Source: Promethearchaeota archaeon
Lineage (GTDB): Archaea; Asgardarchaeota; Lokiarchaeia; Sigyniarchaeales; SOKP01
DNA: 10,155 bases
Assembly (NCBI GenBank): GCA_030612905.1
Contig: JAUWNA010000043.1
Location: 1-10,155 of the forward strand
Direction of reading: 5' to 3'
Shown: piece by piece, positions 1-6,835 of the stretch
How the letters are laid out: the number at the start of each line of letters is the position of its first letter
How positions within the stretch are numbered: position 1 is the stretch's first letter
Notes under the pieces: model-generated
Database searches by the model: none
What the model saw: only the letters and a program-made list of their open reading frames with translations
Told to the model about the DNA's origin: nothing
Program-made: the position numbers and the translations under genes

Positions 1-287
1 TTCTCAGAAAATAATGTAGGCATAACAAACCAGAAAGGGTTTAACGAAATAGCTGTTATTGTACATGCTATTACAAATAAAACCCTTGAAATCGTATTAT
101 CTGTGCCATTTTCTGCCATTGTGGTTCCCAAATAACTAAAAGTATAGTCGAAAAATACATAACCACCAGAATAAAATATCATTGCAATAATTGTTATAAT
201 AATGAATTGTAATCCGCCAATTACTGAAATTAAACAAGCAACCCTTTTCCAAGATTTCAAATCTTCTAATTTTAAAATTTTTCTCAT
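1..287 (-). CDS. DUF998-type multi-spanning membrane protein (N-terminal part, runs off window)
   Basis: An open frame on the minus strand starts at the ATG at 287-285 and stays open for 95 codons to the window edge, so the C-terminal part is missing. A short basic N-terminus (MRKILKLEDLKSWKRVA) is followed by a hydrophobic helix at about residues 17-42. Next comes a loop containing FFDYTFSYLGTTMAENGTDN, then a second hydrophobic stretch (VLFVIACTITAISLNPFWFV). The pattern 'G-G-Y-x-F-F-D-Y-x-F-S-Y-L-G' followed by 'N-x-I-S-R-x-L-F' matches DUF998 family membrane proteins, which have about six transmembrane helices and no settled function. It is divergent to the dihydropteroate synthase gene across a 95-bp gap. 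The family call rests on remembered patterns; the membrane character is seen directly. Confidence 0.7.
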   Translation of the reverse strand, partial: MRKILKLEDLKSWKRVACLISVIGGLQFIIITIIAMIFYSGGYVFFDYTFSYLGTTMAENGTDNTISRVLFVIACTITAISLNPFWFVMPTLFSE

Positions 288-345
288 TTTTAATTATTAC
301 TAAAAATTATTATTTTTATAATGTTTAACATTTATTTGCTATAAG

Positions 346-355
346 TTTTAAATAT
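346..355 (+). promoter_or_regulatory. TATA-like box for the dihydropteroate synthase gene
   Basis: TTTTAAATAT is centred about 33 nt before the ATG at 383. Archaeal transcription starts about 25 nt downstream of the TATA box, which would put it near 376 and give a leader of only a few bases. No Shine-Dalgarno sequence lies before the start codon, which agrees with leaderless or near-leaderless translation. The call is by sequence and spacing only. Confidence 0.4.
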
Positions 356-382
356 TTTGAAAAAATAATCTCTCAAACGACT

Positions 383-1246
383 ATGAATGAAATTTATGCG
401 AAACATTTTGATTTTTTAGAAATAGGAGATAATTTTCCTACAGTAATAATGGGCGTATTGAATTTAAGCCCAGAATCGTTCTATAAAGGCTCTGTATACA
501 GCGATCTAACGCTATTAGAAAAAGCAACTTTAGAAATGATCGATAGAGGGGCAAAAATATTGGATTTAGGCGCTCGTTCTACAGCTCCATGGTCAAAAAA
601 GATTACTATAAAAGAAGAACTCGACCGTTTAACGCCTTCAATGGAACTCGTATGTAAGATTATCCCAAACGAGATTGTTATTTCGATCGACACGCAATAT
701 CGGGAAGTTGCTCAACAAACATATGACATTGCTATAAAACACAAAAAAAGAATTATTATTAACGATGTGAGTTGCTTAAAAACTGATCCTACGATAATAG
801 ATTTTATAGTAGAGCACGATTTACCTATAGTTTTAATGGCTTCTAAAGCTGTTCCTGGTGATTTATGTACAATTGAAGAAATTATAGAAGAATTTAAATC
901 TACTATTAAAATCTTAAAAAAAAAGGGTTATGATATTAAGAAAGTTATTTTAGATCCGGGTATTGGCCATTGGATCGAAAGAAAAACTCATAAATATGAT
1001 TTGAAAATAATTGGTAATTTAAATAAACTCCGCGTTCTAGAAAAACCGATTTTAGTCGCAATATCTCGAAAATCCTTTATAGGAACAACTTTAGACATAC
1101 CTGACCCTGAAAATAGATTAAATGGAACTCTTGCCGCAACTGCTGTTGCAGTATATAATGGGGCTCATATTATCCGAACACATGATATAACTGATCAACT
1201 AATGGAATTCATAAAAATGGCTGAAGAAATCAGAAAAAGCCTATAA
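383..1246 (+). CDS. folP: Dihydropteroate synthase, archaeal type
   Basis: This 287-residue TIM-barrel pterin-binding enzyme joins a pterin pyrophosphate to an aminobenzene acceptor in folate or methanopterin synthesis. All core motifs are present in order: MGVLNLSPESF (23-33, Asn27), DLGARSTAP (61-69), SIDT (101-104, Asp103), INDVS (126-130, Asn127), DPGIG (191-195), SRKSFIG (228-234, Lys230), and RLNGTLAA…IIRTHDI (245-269, Arg265 and His267). The loop that reads ESTRPG in bacterial enzymes is RSTAPW here, and DPGIG is followed by HWIERKTHKYDL instead of FGKT. Both changes resemble the archaeal branch, where the acceptor may be a ribosylated aminobenzene phosphate rather than p-aminobenzoate. 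The acceptor is inference; the family call is firm. The length is normal for a single-domain enzyme, and there is no fusion to other folate genes. Confidence 0.9.
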   Translation: MNEIYAKHFDFLEIGDNFPTVIMGVLNLSPESFYKGSVYSDLTLLEKATLEMIDRGAKILDLGARSTAPWSKKITIKEELDRLTPSMELVCKIIPNEIVISIDTQYREVAQQTYDIAIKHKKRIIINDVSCLKTDPTIIDFIVEHDLPIVLMASKAVPGDLCTIEEIIEEFKSTIKILKKKGYDIKKVILDPGIGHWIERKTHKYDLKIIGNLNKLRVLEKPILVAISRKSFIGTTLDIPDPENRLNGTLAATAVAVYNGAHIIRTHDITDQLMEFIKMAEEIRKSL

Positions 1247-1249
1247 TAC

Positions 1250-1262
1250 TCTCTCTTTTTTA
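1250..1262 (+). terminator. Pyrimidine/U-tract terminator after dihydropteroate synthase
   Basis: Directly after the TAA stop, TCTCTC leads into a run of six T (1256-1261) on the coding strand. A second run of seven T lies at 1293-1299. U-tracts without a stable hairpin are the usual archaeal intrinsic terminator. Confidence 0.4.
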
Positions 1263-1486
1263 ATAAACGGAAAAGTTAGAAAATCAAGCCTATTTTTTTA
1301 AACTCCGTAAAAATTAGCCTTATTTTTCGTAAAACAACGATCTTTAAAAATATTTCATGCTTTTAGCTAATCAATTCTATTATTCTTCGGTTTCAAGCGA
1401 CGATAAAATGTACTAACATTTATAACATTTTAATTACTTATATTATATGTAAAACGTTAAATTATCTCCCAGTTTCAATTAAGATT
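1263..1486. other. Intergenic region upstream of gyrB, no gene seen
   Basis: No convincing coding frame or RNA gene is seen. Two loosely similar segments occur back to back (AATCAAGCCTATTTTTTT near 1282-1299 and AATTAGCCTTATTTTTC near 1312-1328). ACGG at 1267-1270 can pair with CCGT at 1305-1308 around the first of them. These may be terminator or leader structures, but no function can be assigned. Confidence 0.4.
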
Positions 1487-1497
1487 TGATAAATTTA
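1487..1497 (+). promoter_or_regulatory. TATA-like box for gyrB
   Basis: The AT-rich element TTGATAAATTTAA is centred near 1492. It would direct transcription from about 1517-1520, about 10 nt before the ATG at 1529. That position agrees with a start at 1529 rather than at the downstream ATG at 1646, from which this box would be more than 150 nt away. No Shine-Dalgarno sequence precedes either ATG. Confidence 0.35.
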
Positions 1498-1528
1498 ACC
1501 TTACAAAACATAGAATAAATCGATTTTT

Positions 1529-3613
1529 ATGTCTGAGGATAAGAATAATTCTTACGACGCAGATGATATTCAAGTACTTAAAGGCCTCGAAGGCGTATAC
1601 TGACTTACATAATTCATGTACAGTCGCTAAAGAAAAAGGCCTGCAATGTACATTGGCGATCAAGGGAAGAAAGGGCTTCATCATCTTGTTTTTGAGGTTT
1701 TGGATAATTCTGTTGACGAGGCTATCGGGGGATATGCAAGTGAAGTTAAAGTAACTCTTTTCAAAGATAATTCTGTATTAGTTTTTGATAACGGACGCGG
1801 TATTCCTATTGATAATCATCCCGAATATAATAAACCTGCTTTAGAAGTTATTATGGAACATCTACATTCCGGAGGAAAATTTGATAATAAGAGCTACAAA
1901 ATATCGGGAGGGTTACACGGTGTTGGCCTTTCAGTCGTTAATGCCTTAGCAGAATGGTTAGAAGTAGAAATTTGTAGAGATGGTCTTCTCTATAAACAAA
2001 GATTTTCGCGGGGCGTTAAAGTTACGGAACCAACAATTATAAAAACCACAGAAACAGCTTCTTACACAAAAATCTCTTTTTACCCGGATGATGAGATATT
2101 TGATTTCGATAAAAATGAAGTAATTTATAATGCTTCCACAATTGCTAATAGGATGCGCGAACTCGCTTTTCTTACACCTCAAGCGCGATTTGAGCTCCAT
2201 AGTAAAATTAAAGACGAGAAAGAAGAGTTTTTTTACGAAGGTGGAATTAAAGAATTTATTTCTTATTTGAATAAAGATAAGCAACCTCTCCATAATGACA
2301 TTATTTTTATAAGCGATTCGGCTGAAAATGAAGATGGAAAGTTAATTTATCTCGATTTAGCTATGCAGTACAACACTACATATCAAACAAATATACTTAC
2401 ATATGCTAATACAATTAATACTGCAGAAGGAGGCGTCCATCTTACAGGGTTTAAATCCGCACTCACTAGGACTTTTAATTCATATATTGAAAATTTTATG
2501 GAAAAAAAGTATAAAGAACATGTTCTAAGTGGAACGGATACCAGAGAGGGTTTATCTGCTGTACTTTCTGTTAAATTACCAGACCCTCAATTTGAGAGTC
2601 AGACGAAAATCAAACTAGGTAATCCCGAAGTTAGACAAATTGTAAGTCAAATAGTTACAGATAAATTAACTCAATACTTAGAAGAACACCCCCAAATAGC
2701 TAAAAAACTCGTGTTAAAAACAATAAACGCAAAAATGGCACGGGAAGCCGCCCAAAAAGCTAGATTGCTAATCCGTAGAAAATCAGTTTTGGATGGTGCA
2801 AGAATGCCCGGAAAACTAGCTGATTGTTCTTCTAATAATCCAAAAGAATGCGAAATATTTATTGTTGAGGGAGACTCTGCGGGTGGTTCAGCAAAGCAAG
2901 GAAGAGATAGGGGTTATCAAGCAATACTACCTCTTAGAGGAAAAATATTGAATGTAGAAAAAGCTCGAATGGACAAAATATTACAAAATAACGAAATTCT
3001 GGCGATTATTAAAGCGTTAGGTGTTGGAATTCAGGAATTTAATGAAATTAATGGGTCTGAAAGCGAGAATGGGGCGCCTGAAGGGACAGGGGCGAACGGG
3101 GAGCCCGAGGAGCCCGAGGAATCTGAGCATGCAATTAACCTAGATAAGTTAAGATACCATAAAACCATCATAATGTGCGATTCTGACATTGATGGAAAAC
3201 ATATTGAAACATTACTGCTAACATTTTTTTTCAGATACATGCGACCATTAATAGACGGTGGATACCTATATATGGCTATGCCTCCTCTCTACAAAGTATC
3301 TTATAAAAAATCAAAGCTTTATGTTTTTACGGATAAAGAAAAAGAAGAAGCACTAAAAAATATTAAATTAAAGTACAAGCTGAAAAATGTAGATACGGTA
3401 AAAATTCAGCGGTATAAGGGATTAGGGGAGATGAACCCCGAAGAACTTTACGATACGACGATGAATAAGGAAACACGAACGTTAAAGAAGGTAATGTACG
3501 AAGATTACATTGAGAATGATTTGATCTTTACGAAACTGATGGGTAAAGAAGTAAAATCGCGTAAGAAATTTATTATAGCCAATTTTGATCAAGCAAATGT
3601 TTTAGATGTATGA
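1529..3613 (+). CDS. gyrB: DNA gyrase subunit B, coding sequence interrupted by a 33-nt in-frame stop-containing segment
   Basis: This is the ATPase and TOPRIM subunit of gyrase, which works with GyrA to add negative supercoils. Removing 1598-1630 gives about 683 residues. The N-terminal arm SYDADDIQVLKGLEGV (1529-1597) is followed by RKRPAMYIGD (from 1631). Next come the GHKL ATPase motifs EVLDNSVDEA, DNGRGIP and LHSGGKF…GGLHGVGLSVV, then the transducer with catalytic-lysine motif QTKIKLGN. The TOPRIM domain shows IVEGDSAGGSAKQGRDRG, LPLRGKILNVEKARMDK and CDSDIDG (metal-binding acids), followed by LLTFFFRYMRPLI. The tail IQRYKGLGEMNP ends as usual in NFDQANVLDV. There is no E. coli-type extra domain. 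The only uninterrupted frame from a canonical start begins at ATG 1646 and lacks the first ~28 residues, including the arm tyrosine that reaches the partner's ATP site. An acidic GC-rich insertion sits inside TOPRIM. gyrA follows after 65 nt. The gyrB identity is certain; how the full N-terminus is made is unknown. Confidence 0.95.
1598..1630 (+). other. 33-nt intervening element inside gyrB (candidate mini-intron or translational bypass)
   Basis: The segment lies exactly between codon GTA (Val23 of …LKGLEGV) and codon AGA (Arg of RKRPAMYIG), and its length is a multiple of three. In frame it reads Y-stop-L-T-stop-F-M-Y-S-R-stop. It folds into a hairpin: GACT (1602-1605) pairs with AGTC (1622-1625) and TACAT (1606-1610) with ATGTA (1616-1620), with C1621 bulged and a 5-nt loop AATTC. 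An equivalent excision of 1597-1629 gives the same product. A degenerate bulge-helix-bulge can be drawn: exon helix AGGC (1591-1594) with GCCT (1639-1642), a 3-nt bulge GTA, a short helix TACT (1598-1601) with AGAA (1631-1634) that has one mismatch, and a bulge GCTAA. The interruption is seen directly; the mechanism is open. Confidence 0.6.
3101..3118 (+). repeat. Two tandem 9-bp units in the GC-rich TOPRIM insertion of gyrB
   Basis: GAGCCCGAG occurs twice in a row and encodes EPEEPE. It lies at the end of a GC-rich stretch (about 3052-3128; 3061-3120 is 42 G/C of 60) in an otherwise AT-rich gene. The tandem unit suggests growth by replication slippage. Confidence 0.8.
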
Positions 3614-3666
3614 TATTTGATGTGTAATTTATCTTTTTACTAAATATAATTAAATTTTAAATAGAT

Positions 3667-3671
3667 TTGGT
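3667..3671 (+). promoter_or_regulatory. TTGGT box 7 nt before the gyrA ATG
   Basis: TTGGT followed by ATTAAAA leads directly to ATG 3679. The same box with the same 7-nt spacing occurs before the start regions of the phosphoesterase and the AbrB-family gene. It may act as a divergent Shine-Dalgarno element, because GGT(G) can pair with the CACC part of the 16S rRNA tail. Confidence 0.35.
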
Positions 3672-3678
3672 ATTAAAA

Positions 3679-6144
3679 ATGACTTCAGAGAATATTATAG
3701 AGATCGAATTAAAAGAGGAAATGAAAAGTAGTTATATAGATTACGCCATGTCTGTTGTTGTTGGGCGTGCGATTCCCGATGTGAGAGATGGGTTAAAACC
3801 CGTACATCGTAGAATAATTTACGCTATGGCTGATAACAATTATTTTTTCAATCACGCACATGTGAAATCCGCGAGGATCGTGGGCGAGGCTATGGGGAAG
3901 TATCATCCTCATGGAGATGCTGCGTTGTATAATACATTAGTTCGTATGGCACAAGACTTTTCGTTAAGATATCCGTTAATCGATCCACAGGGAAATTTCG
4001 GCTCGATCGATGGAGACCCTCCTGCTGCTATGCGTTATACTGAAGCACGATTAGCACAAATATCTAATGAACTAATCGAAGATATAGATAATGAAACAGT
4101 GGATTTTGTCCCAAATTTTGATGATAGTTTAAAAGAACCTGCCTTTTTACCTGCCAAGCTACCAAATATGCTAATCAACGGAACAAAAGGAATAGCAGTG
4201 GGGATGGCTACGTCTATGGCACCTCATAACCTAACGGAAATTTGTCAGGGAATTATTGCAACAGTGGATGATCCTGTAATATCTACTGAGGAACTTATGG
4301 AAATTATAAAGGGACCAGACTTTCCAACAGGAGGAACAATTATTGATACGAATGGAATTTACAATGCTTATACAACTGGAATGGGCAATATAACTTTAAG
4401 GGGAACAGTTGAGGTCGAAACAAAAGGAAATAAAAATCGATTAATTATTTCTGAAATTCCTTATTTAGTGAATAAAACTACCCTAATCGAAGCGATTGCC
4501 AAACTCATAAAAGATGGAGTGCTTAAAGATGTTCGAGATTTAAGAGACGAATCTGACAGAAAAGGTATGCGAATTGTTATAGAACTAACTAAAAATGCTC
4601 AACCAGTTATACTGAAAAATATCATATTTAAAAGAACTAGACTACAAACGACATTTAACATTAGTAATTTAGTACTAATAAACGAAGGAAGACAACCTAA
4701 GATTCTTAATTTGAAAGAGTTAATCGAAGAATACATCGAGCACCGCCTTAAAATTATTTATAAAAGAACCGAGTTTCATCTCAAAAAAGCTAAAAGTAGG
4801 CTTCACAAAGTTGAGGGTCTTTTAATCGCTTTAAATAATATAGATGACGTTGTAAAAATTATTAAAAGCGCTAGTGATACCAACGACGCAAAGAGTAAAT
4901 TGAAAATGGCATATAAATTAAGTGATATTCAAGTTCAAGCGATATTGAGTATGCCATTATCGAGATTATCAAATTTAGAACAACAAAAACTAGTTGACGA
5001 AGAAAAATCTTTGAAAAAAAGTATCACAGAATTAGAAAAGATATTAGAAAATAAAAAAATCCGCTTAAGTATAATTAAGCAAGAATTAACCGAACTATAC
5101 AAAAAGTACGGCGATAAAAGAAAAACAAGAATTAAGATTCTCGAAGACCAAGATATTAGAGAACTTAAAAGGAAAGATTTAATTAAAAAAGAACCAACAA
5201 TTGTAATCTTCACTAAAAATCAATACATAAAAAGAATTTCTGTAGAAGATTACCACGCTCAAAGGCGAGGCGGACGTGGAAAAAAAGGTATGACTGTTCG
5301 TGAAGAAGATTTCATAACCGATTTATTTGTTTGTTCCACCCACGACACTATCTTAATTTTTACTTCCAAAGGTAGAGTATATTCCATGAAATGTTTTGAA
5401 CTTCCGTTACAAACGCGCACGGCTAGAGGGAAACCCATCATAAATTTGGTCGCCCTACAAACGGGGGAAAACATATCTGCCATGATTCCAATTAATAACT
5501 TTAACACTAATGAAATGCTCATTATGACCACCAAAAAAGGCATCATAAAGAAGTGCCCTTTAAGGTTATTCTCAAAATTTAAAAGGACAGGTGTGCGAGC
5601 TCATCGGATAAGAGCTGATGACGAATTAATTAGCGTAAAAAGACTTTCAAACGAGCTACAAGATATTTTTATTGCAACAAAACTCGGTTATGCCGTAAGA
5701 TTTGACGAATCAGAGCTAAGAGAATTAGGAAGAACTTCAATGGGCGTGAAAGGAGCCTCGCTAAGGCCGGGGGACGAAGTAATCGATAGTTTGCTAGTAA
5801 CTGACGACAATATTATTCTAACCCTAACTGAAAAAGGCTACGGACAAAGAACCTATCTTAAAGAATATCGAAAAACAGGGAGAAATGCTAAAGGAGTAAA
5901 AAATATTTCATTAAATCTCGAAAAAAATGACAGAGTTATTGCAATAAAAATGGGAAAATTGGTGGATATCTTGATAGGCACAGAACAAGGACAAGTAATC
6001 AGACTTCCCTTGGATTCAATTAGAATAACTCATAGAAAAGCAAAAGGAGTTAGAGCAATAAAACTATATAAAAACGACTCTGTTGTAGCAATAGGTAAAT
6101 GCGCAACATTCATTGACGATAAGGAAGAAAATGGAAAAGATTAA
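3679..6144 (+). CDS. gyrA: DNA gyrase subunit A
   Basis: This 821-residue subunit is the DNA breakage-reunion and wrapping partner of GyrB. The winged-helix core has GRAIPDVRDGLKPVHRR (29-45), KYHPHGD (74-80) and the catalytic tyrosine in MRYTEARL (Tyr120). A tower and coiled-coil region spans about 345-480, rich in charged heptads. The C-terminal beta-pinwheel opens with the GyrA box QRRGGRG (528-534), which marks gyrase rather than topoisomerase IV, and shows repeated blade motifs such as RTGVRAHRI, RTSMGVKGA, KTGRNAKGVKNI and RKAKGVRAI. The length matches compact gyrases such as that of Bacillus. The ATG at 3679 is chosen because the N-terminus MTSENIIEIELKEEMKSSYIDYAMSVV aligns with the family; an in-frame TTG at 3667 would only add four residues. 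The quinolone-contact serine and aspartate are Ala81 and Asn85. It probably forms an operon with gyrB. Archaeal gyrases are generally thought to derive from bacteria. Confidence 0.97.
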   Translation: MTSENIIEIELKEEMKSSYIDYAMSVVVGRAIPDVRDGLKPVHRRIIYAMADNNYFFNHAHVKSARIVGEAMGKYHPHGDAALYNTLVRMAQDFSLRYPLIDPQGNFGSIDGDPPAAMRYTEARLAQISNELIEDIDNETVDFVPNFDDSLKEPAFLPAKLPNMLINGTKGIAVGMATSMAPHNLTEICQGIIATVDDPVISTEELMEIIKGPDFPTGGTIIDTNGIYNAYTTGMGNITLRGTVEVETKGNKNRLIISEIPYLVNKTTLIEAIAKLIKDGVLKDVRDLRDESDRKGMRIVIELTKNAQPVILKNIIFKRTRLQTTFNISNLVLINEGRQPKILNLKELIEEYIEHRLKIIYKRTEFHLKKAKSRLHKVEGLLIALNNIDDVVKIIKSASDTNDAKSKLKMAYKLSDIQVQAILSMPLSRLSNLEQQKLVDEEKSLKKSITELEKILENKKIRLSIIKQELTELYKKYGDKRKTRIKILEDQDIRELKRKDLIKKEPTIVIFTKNQYIKRISVEDYHAQRRGGRGKKGMTVREEDFITDLFVCSTHDTILIFTSKGRVYSMKCFELPLQTRTARGKPIINLVALQTGENISAMIPINNFNTNEMLIMTTKKGIIKKCPLRLFSKFKRTGVRAHRIRADDELISVKRLSNELQDIFIATKLGYAVRFDESELRELGRTSMGVKGASLRPGDEVIDSLLVTDDNIILTLTEKGYGQRTYLKEYRKTGRNAKGVKNISLNLEKNDRVIAIKMGKLVDILIGTEQGQVIRLPLDSIRITHRKAKGVRAIKLYKNDSVVAIGKCATFIDDKEENGKD

Positions 6145-6153
6145 TTTTTTTTT
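6145..6153 (+). terminator. U-tract terminator of gyrBA
   Basis: Nine consecutive T follow the gyrA TAA immediately on the coding strand. No stem precedes them. This fits an archaeal intrinsic terminator and lies two bases before the stop codon of the convergent cupin gene. Confidence 0.6.
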
Positions 6154-6155
6154 AT

Positions 6156-6515
6156 CTACATTTTAAGATATGGAATAAGACATATGAAGACTAGATCGTC
6201 TTGACTAAGATTATCTATTCCATGTTTCTCAAATGGAGGGATATACAAGACATCTCCGCTCCCAACTACTTCTTCCTTACCAGAATCGTCGTAAAACCTT
6301 CCTTTTCCGCTTAATATGTAGATCTCGTGGTCTTGGGGGTGATTATGAAGTGGTACTTTGGTATCTGGTTTAATTTCAAATCGCCTCATAGCGAAGTTTT
6401 GAGCTCCATCATCTTCTCTGTTAATTACCCACCTAACGTAAACATTTTTAACTGGAGTGCCATCAGTTAACGTCGCTTCTTTGTTTTCTACTTCCTTATA
6501 ATTCTTTTTTATCAT
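6156..6515 (-). CDS. Single-domain cupin protein
   Basis: This 119-residue protein has one cupin beta-barrel. Motif 1 is VPLHNHPQDHEIYILSGKG (54-72), supplying His57, His59 and Glu64 as metal ligands. Motif 2 is GDVLYIPPFEKHGIDN (87-102), supplying His98. The rest is beta-strand-like, with no signal peptide or membrane segment, so it should be cytosolic. Small cupins of this type bind a divalent metal and may be isomerases, dioxygenases or ligand sensors; nothing here selects one. No Shine-Dalgarno sequence precedes the ATG, and a TATA-like AT block lies about 25 bp upstream, suggesting a near-leaderless transcript. Its promoter lies within a 90-bp segment duplicated 401 bp away. It is convergent with gyrA, with almost no gap. 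Confidence 0.85.
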   Translation of the reverse strand: MIKKNYKEVENKEATLTDGTPVKNVYVRWVINREDDGAQNFAMRRFEIKPDTKVPLHNHPQDHEIYILSGKGRFYDDSGKEEVVGSGDVLYIPPFEKHGIDNLSQDDLVFICLIPYLKM

Positions 6516-6603
6516 AATAGAAATTAATTTTTAATCTAATAAAATAATATCACATATTAGTTTGATATCAAATTCAAGGATTGCAATTTTATTAGTACTG
6601 AAT
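6514..6603. repeat. 90-bp duplicated segment, copy 1 (cupin promoter; decayed gene start)
   Basis: Aligned without gaps at an offset of 401 bp to 6915-7004, 77 of 90 positions match by hand count. Copy 1 covers the cupin start codon and promoter on one strand. On the plus strand it carries a relic of the 5' end of the gene at 6992: AAGGAG has become AAGGAT, and the start region ATGAGTACTGAAT has become ATTAGTACTGAAT, so the start codon is lost. The frame after it soon meets TAA. Confidence 0.85.
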
Positions 6604-6672
6604 CATAAAATTCATATTCTCATAGAAAAATTGGTCTACAAAAGTAATTTATATAATTTTATCTAATTTTTC

Positions 6673-6684
6673 TTTATAAAAAAA
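6673..6684 (+). promoter_or_regulatory. TATA-like box for the 44-codon small gene
   Basis: TTTATAAAAAAA is centred about 23-25 nt before ATG 6701, the distance expected for a leaderless archaeal transcript starting at or next to the ATG. It is the best TATA-like match in this spacer. Confidence 0.4.
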
Positions 6685-6700
6685 TAGAGCTTAACATTAA

Positions 6701-6835
6701 ATGAAAAATAAGAATATTCAAATGAAGCGAGAAGTTTGGGAATATTTAAGAGAATACCAAAAACATCCGATTAAGGAAAGATACTTAGATTCTTTGAGTA
6801 TAGAAGAAAGAAGAGAATTCGAAAAACAAAAATAA
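6701..6835 (+). CDS. Possible small protein, 44 residues, unknown function
   Basis: A short open frame from ATG 6701 to TAA 6835 encodes a highly charged, probably helical peptide (…MKREVWEYLREYQKHPIKER… ending in EERREFEKQK). Support comes from the TATA-like box at leaderless spacing and from a composition of alternating charged and aromatic or aliphatic residues that looks coding rather than random AT-rich translation. No family is recognised. An internal ATG at 6722 would give 37 residues. It sits between the two copies of the 90-bp duplication, so it may have arrived with the rearrangement or be the remainder of a longer gene. Confidence 0.4.
   Translation: MKNKNIQMKREVWEYLREYQKHPIKERYLDSLSIEERREFEKQK

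Noticed and set aside
1263..1486. Riboswitch or structured RNA in the gyrB upstream region
   Set aside because: Only short imperfect repeats and poly-T runs are seen, with no known conserved core, and the TATA-like box near 1490 suggests the region is not in the gyrB transcript.
1595..1623. GT…AG intron (GTATAC…TACAG with a TACTGAC branch-like sequence)
   Set aside because: Removing 29 nt shifts the frame and destroys the RKRPAMYIG junction; archaea also lack spliceosomal introns.
1601..1630. Stop-codon readthrough or selenocysteine/pyrrolysine decoding across the gyrB gap
   Set aside because: Three stops of two kinds would have to be read, inserting 11 residues into an invariant motif.
1958..2293. 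Minus-strand open frame inside gyrB, and the similar ones at 481-693, 3031-3240, 4935-5213 and 5259-5546
   Set aside because: They lie wholly within strongly conserved plus-strand genes and show no recognisable protein features; they are shadows.
1646..3613. gyrB simply starting at ATG 1646
   Set aside because: This Met is the internal M of the RKRPxMYIG motif. The conserved residues before it are encoded both directly upstream (1631-1645) and beyond the 33-nt segment, and no promoter or ribosome site precedes 1646.
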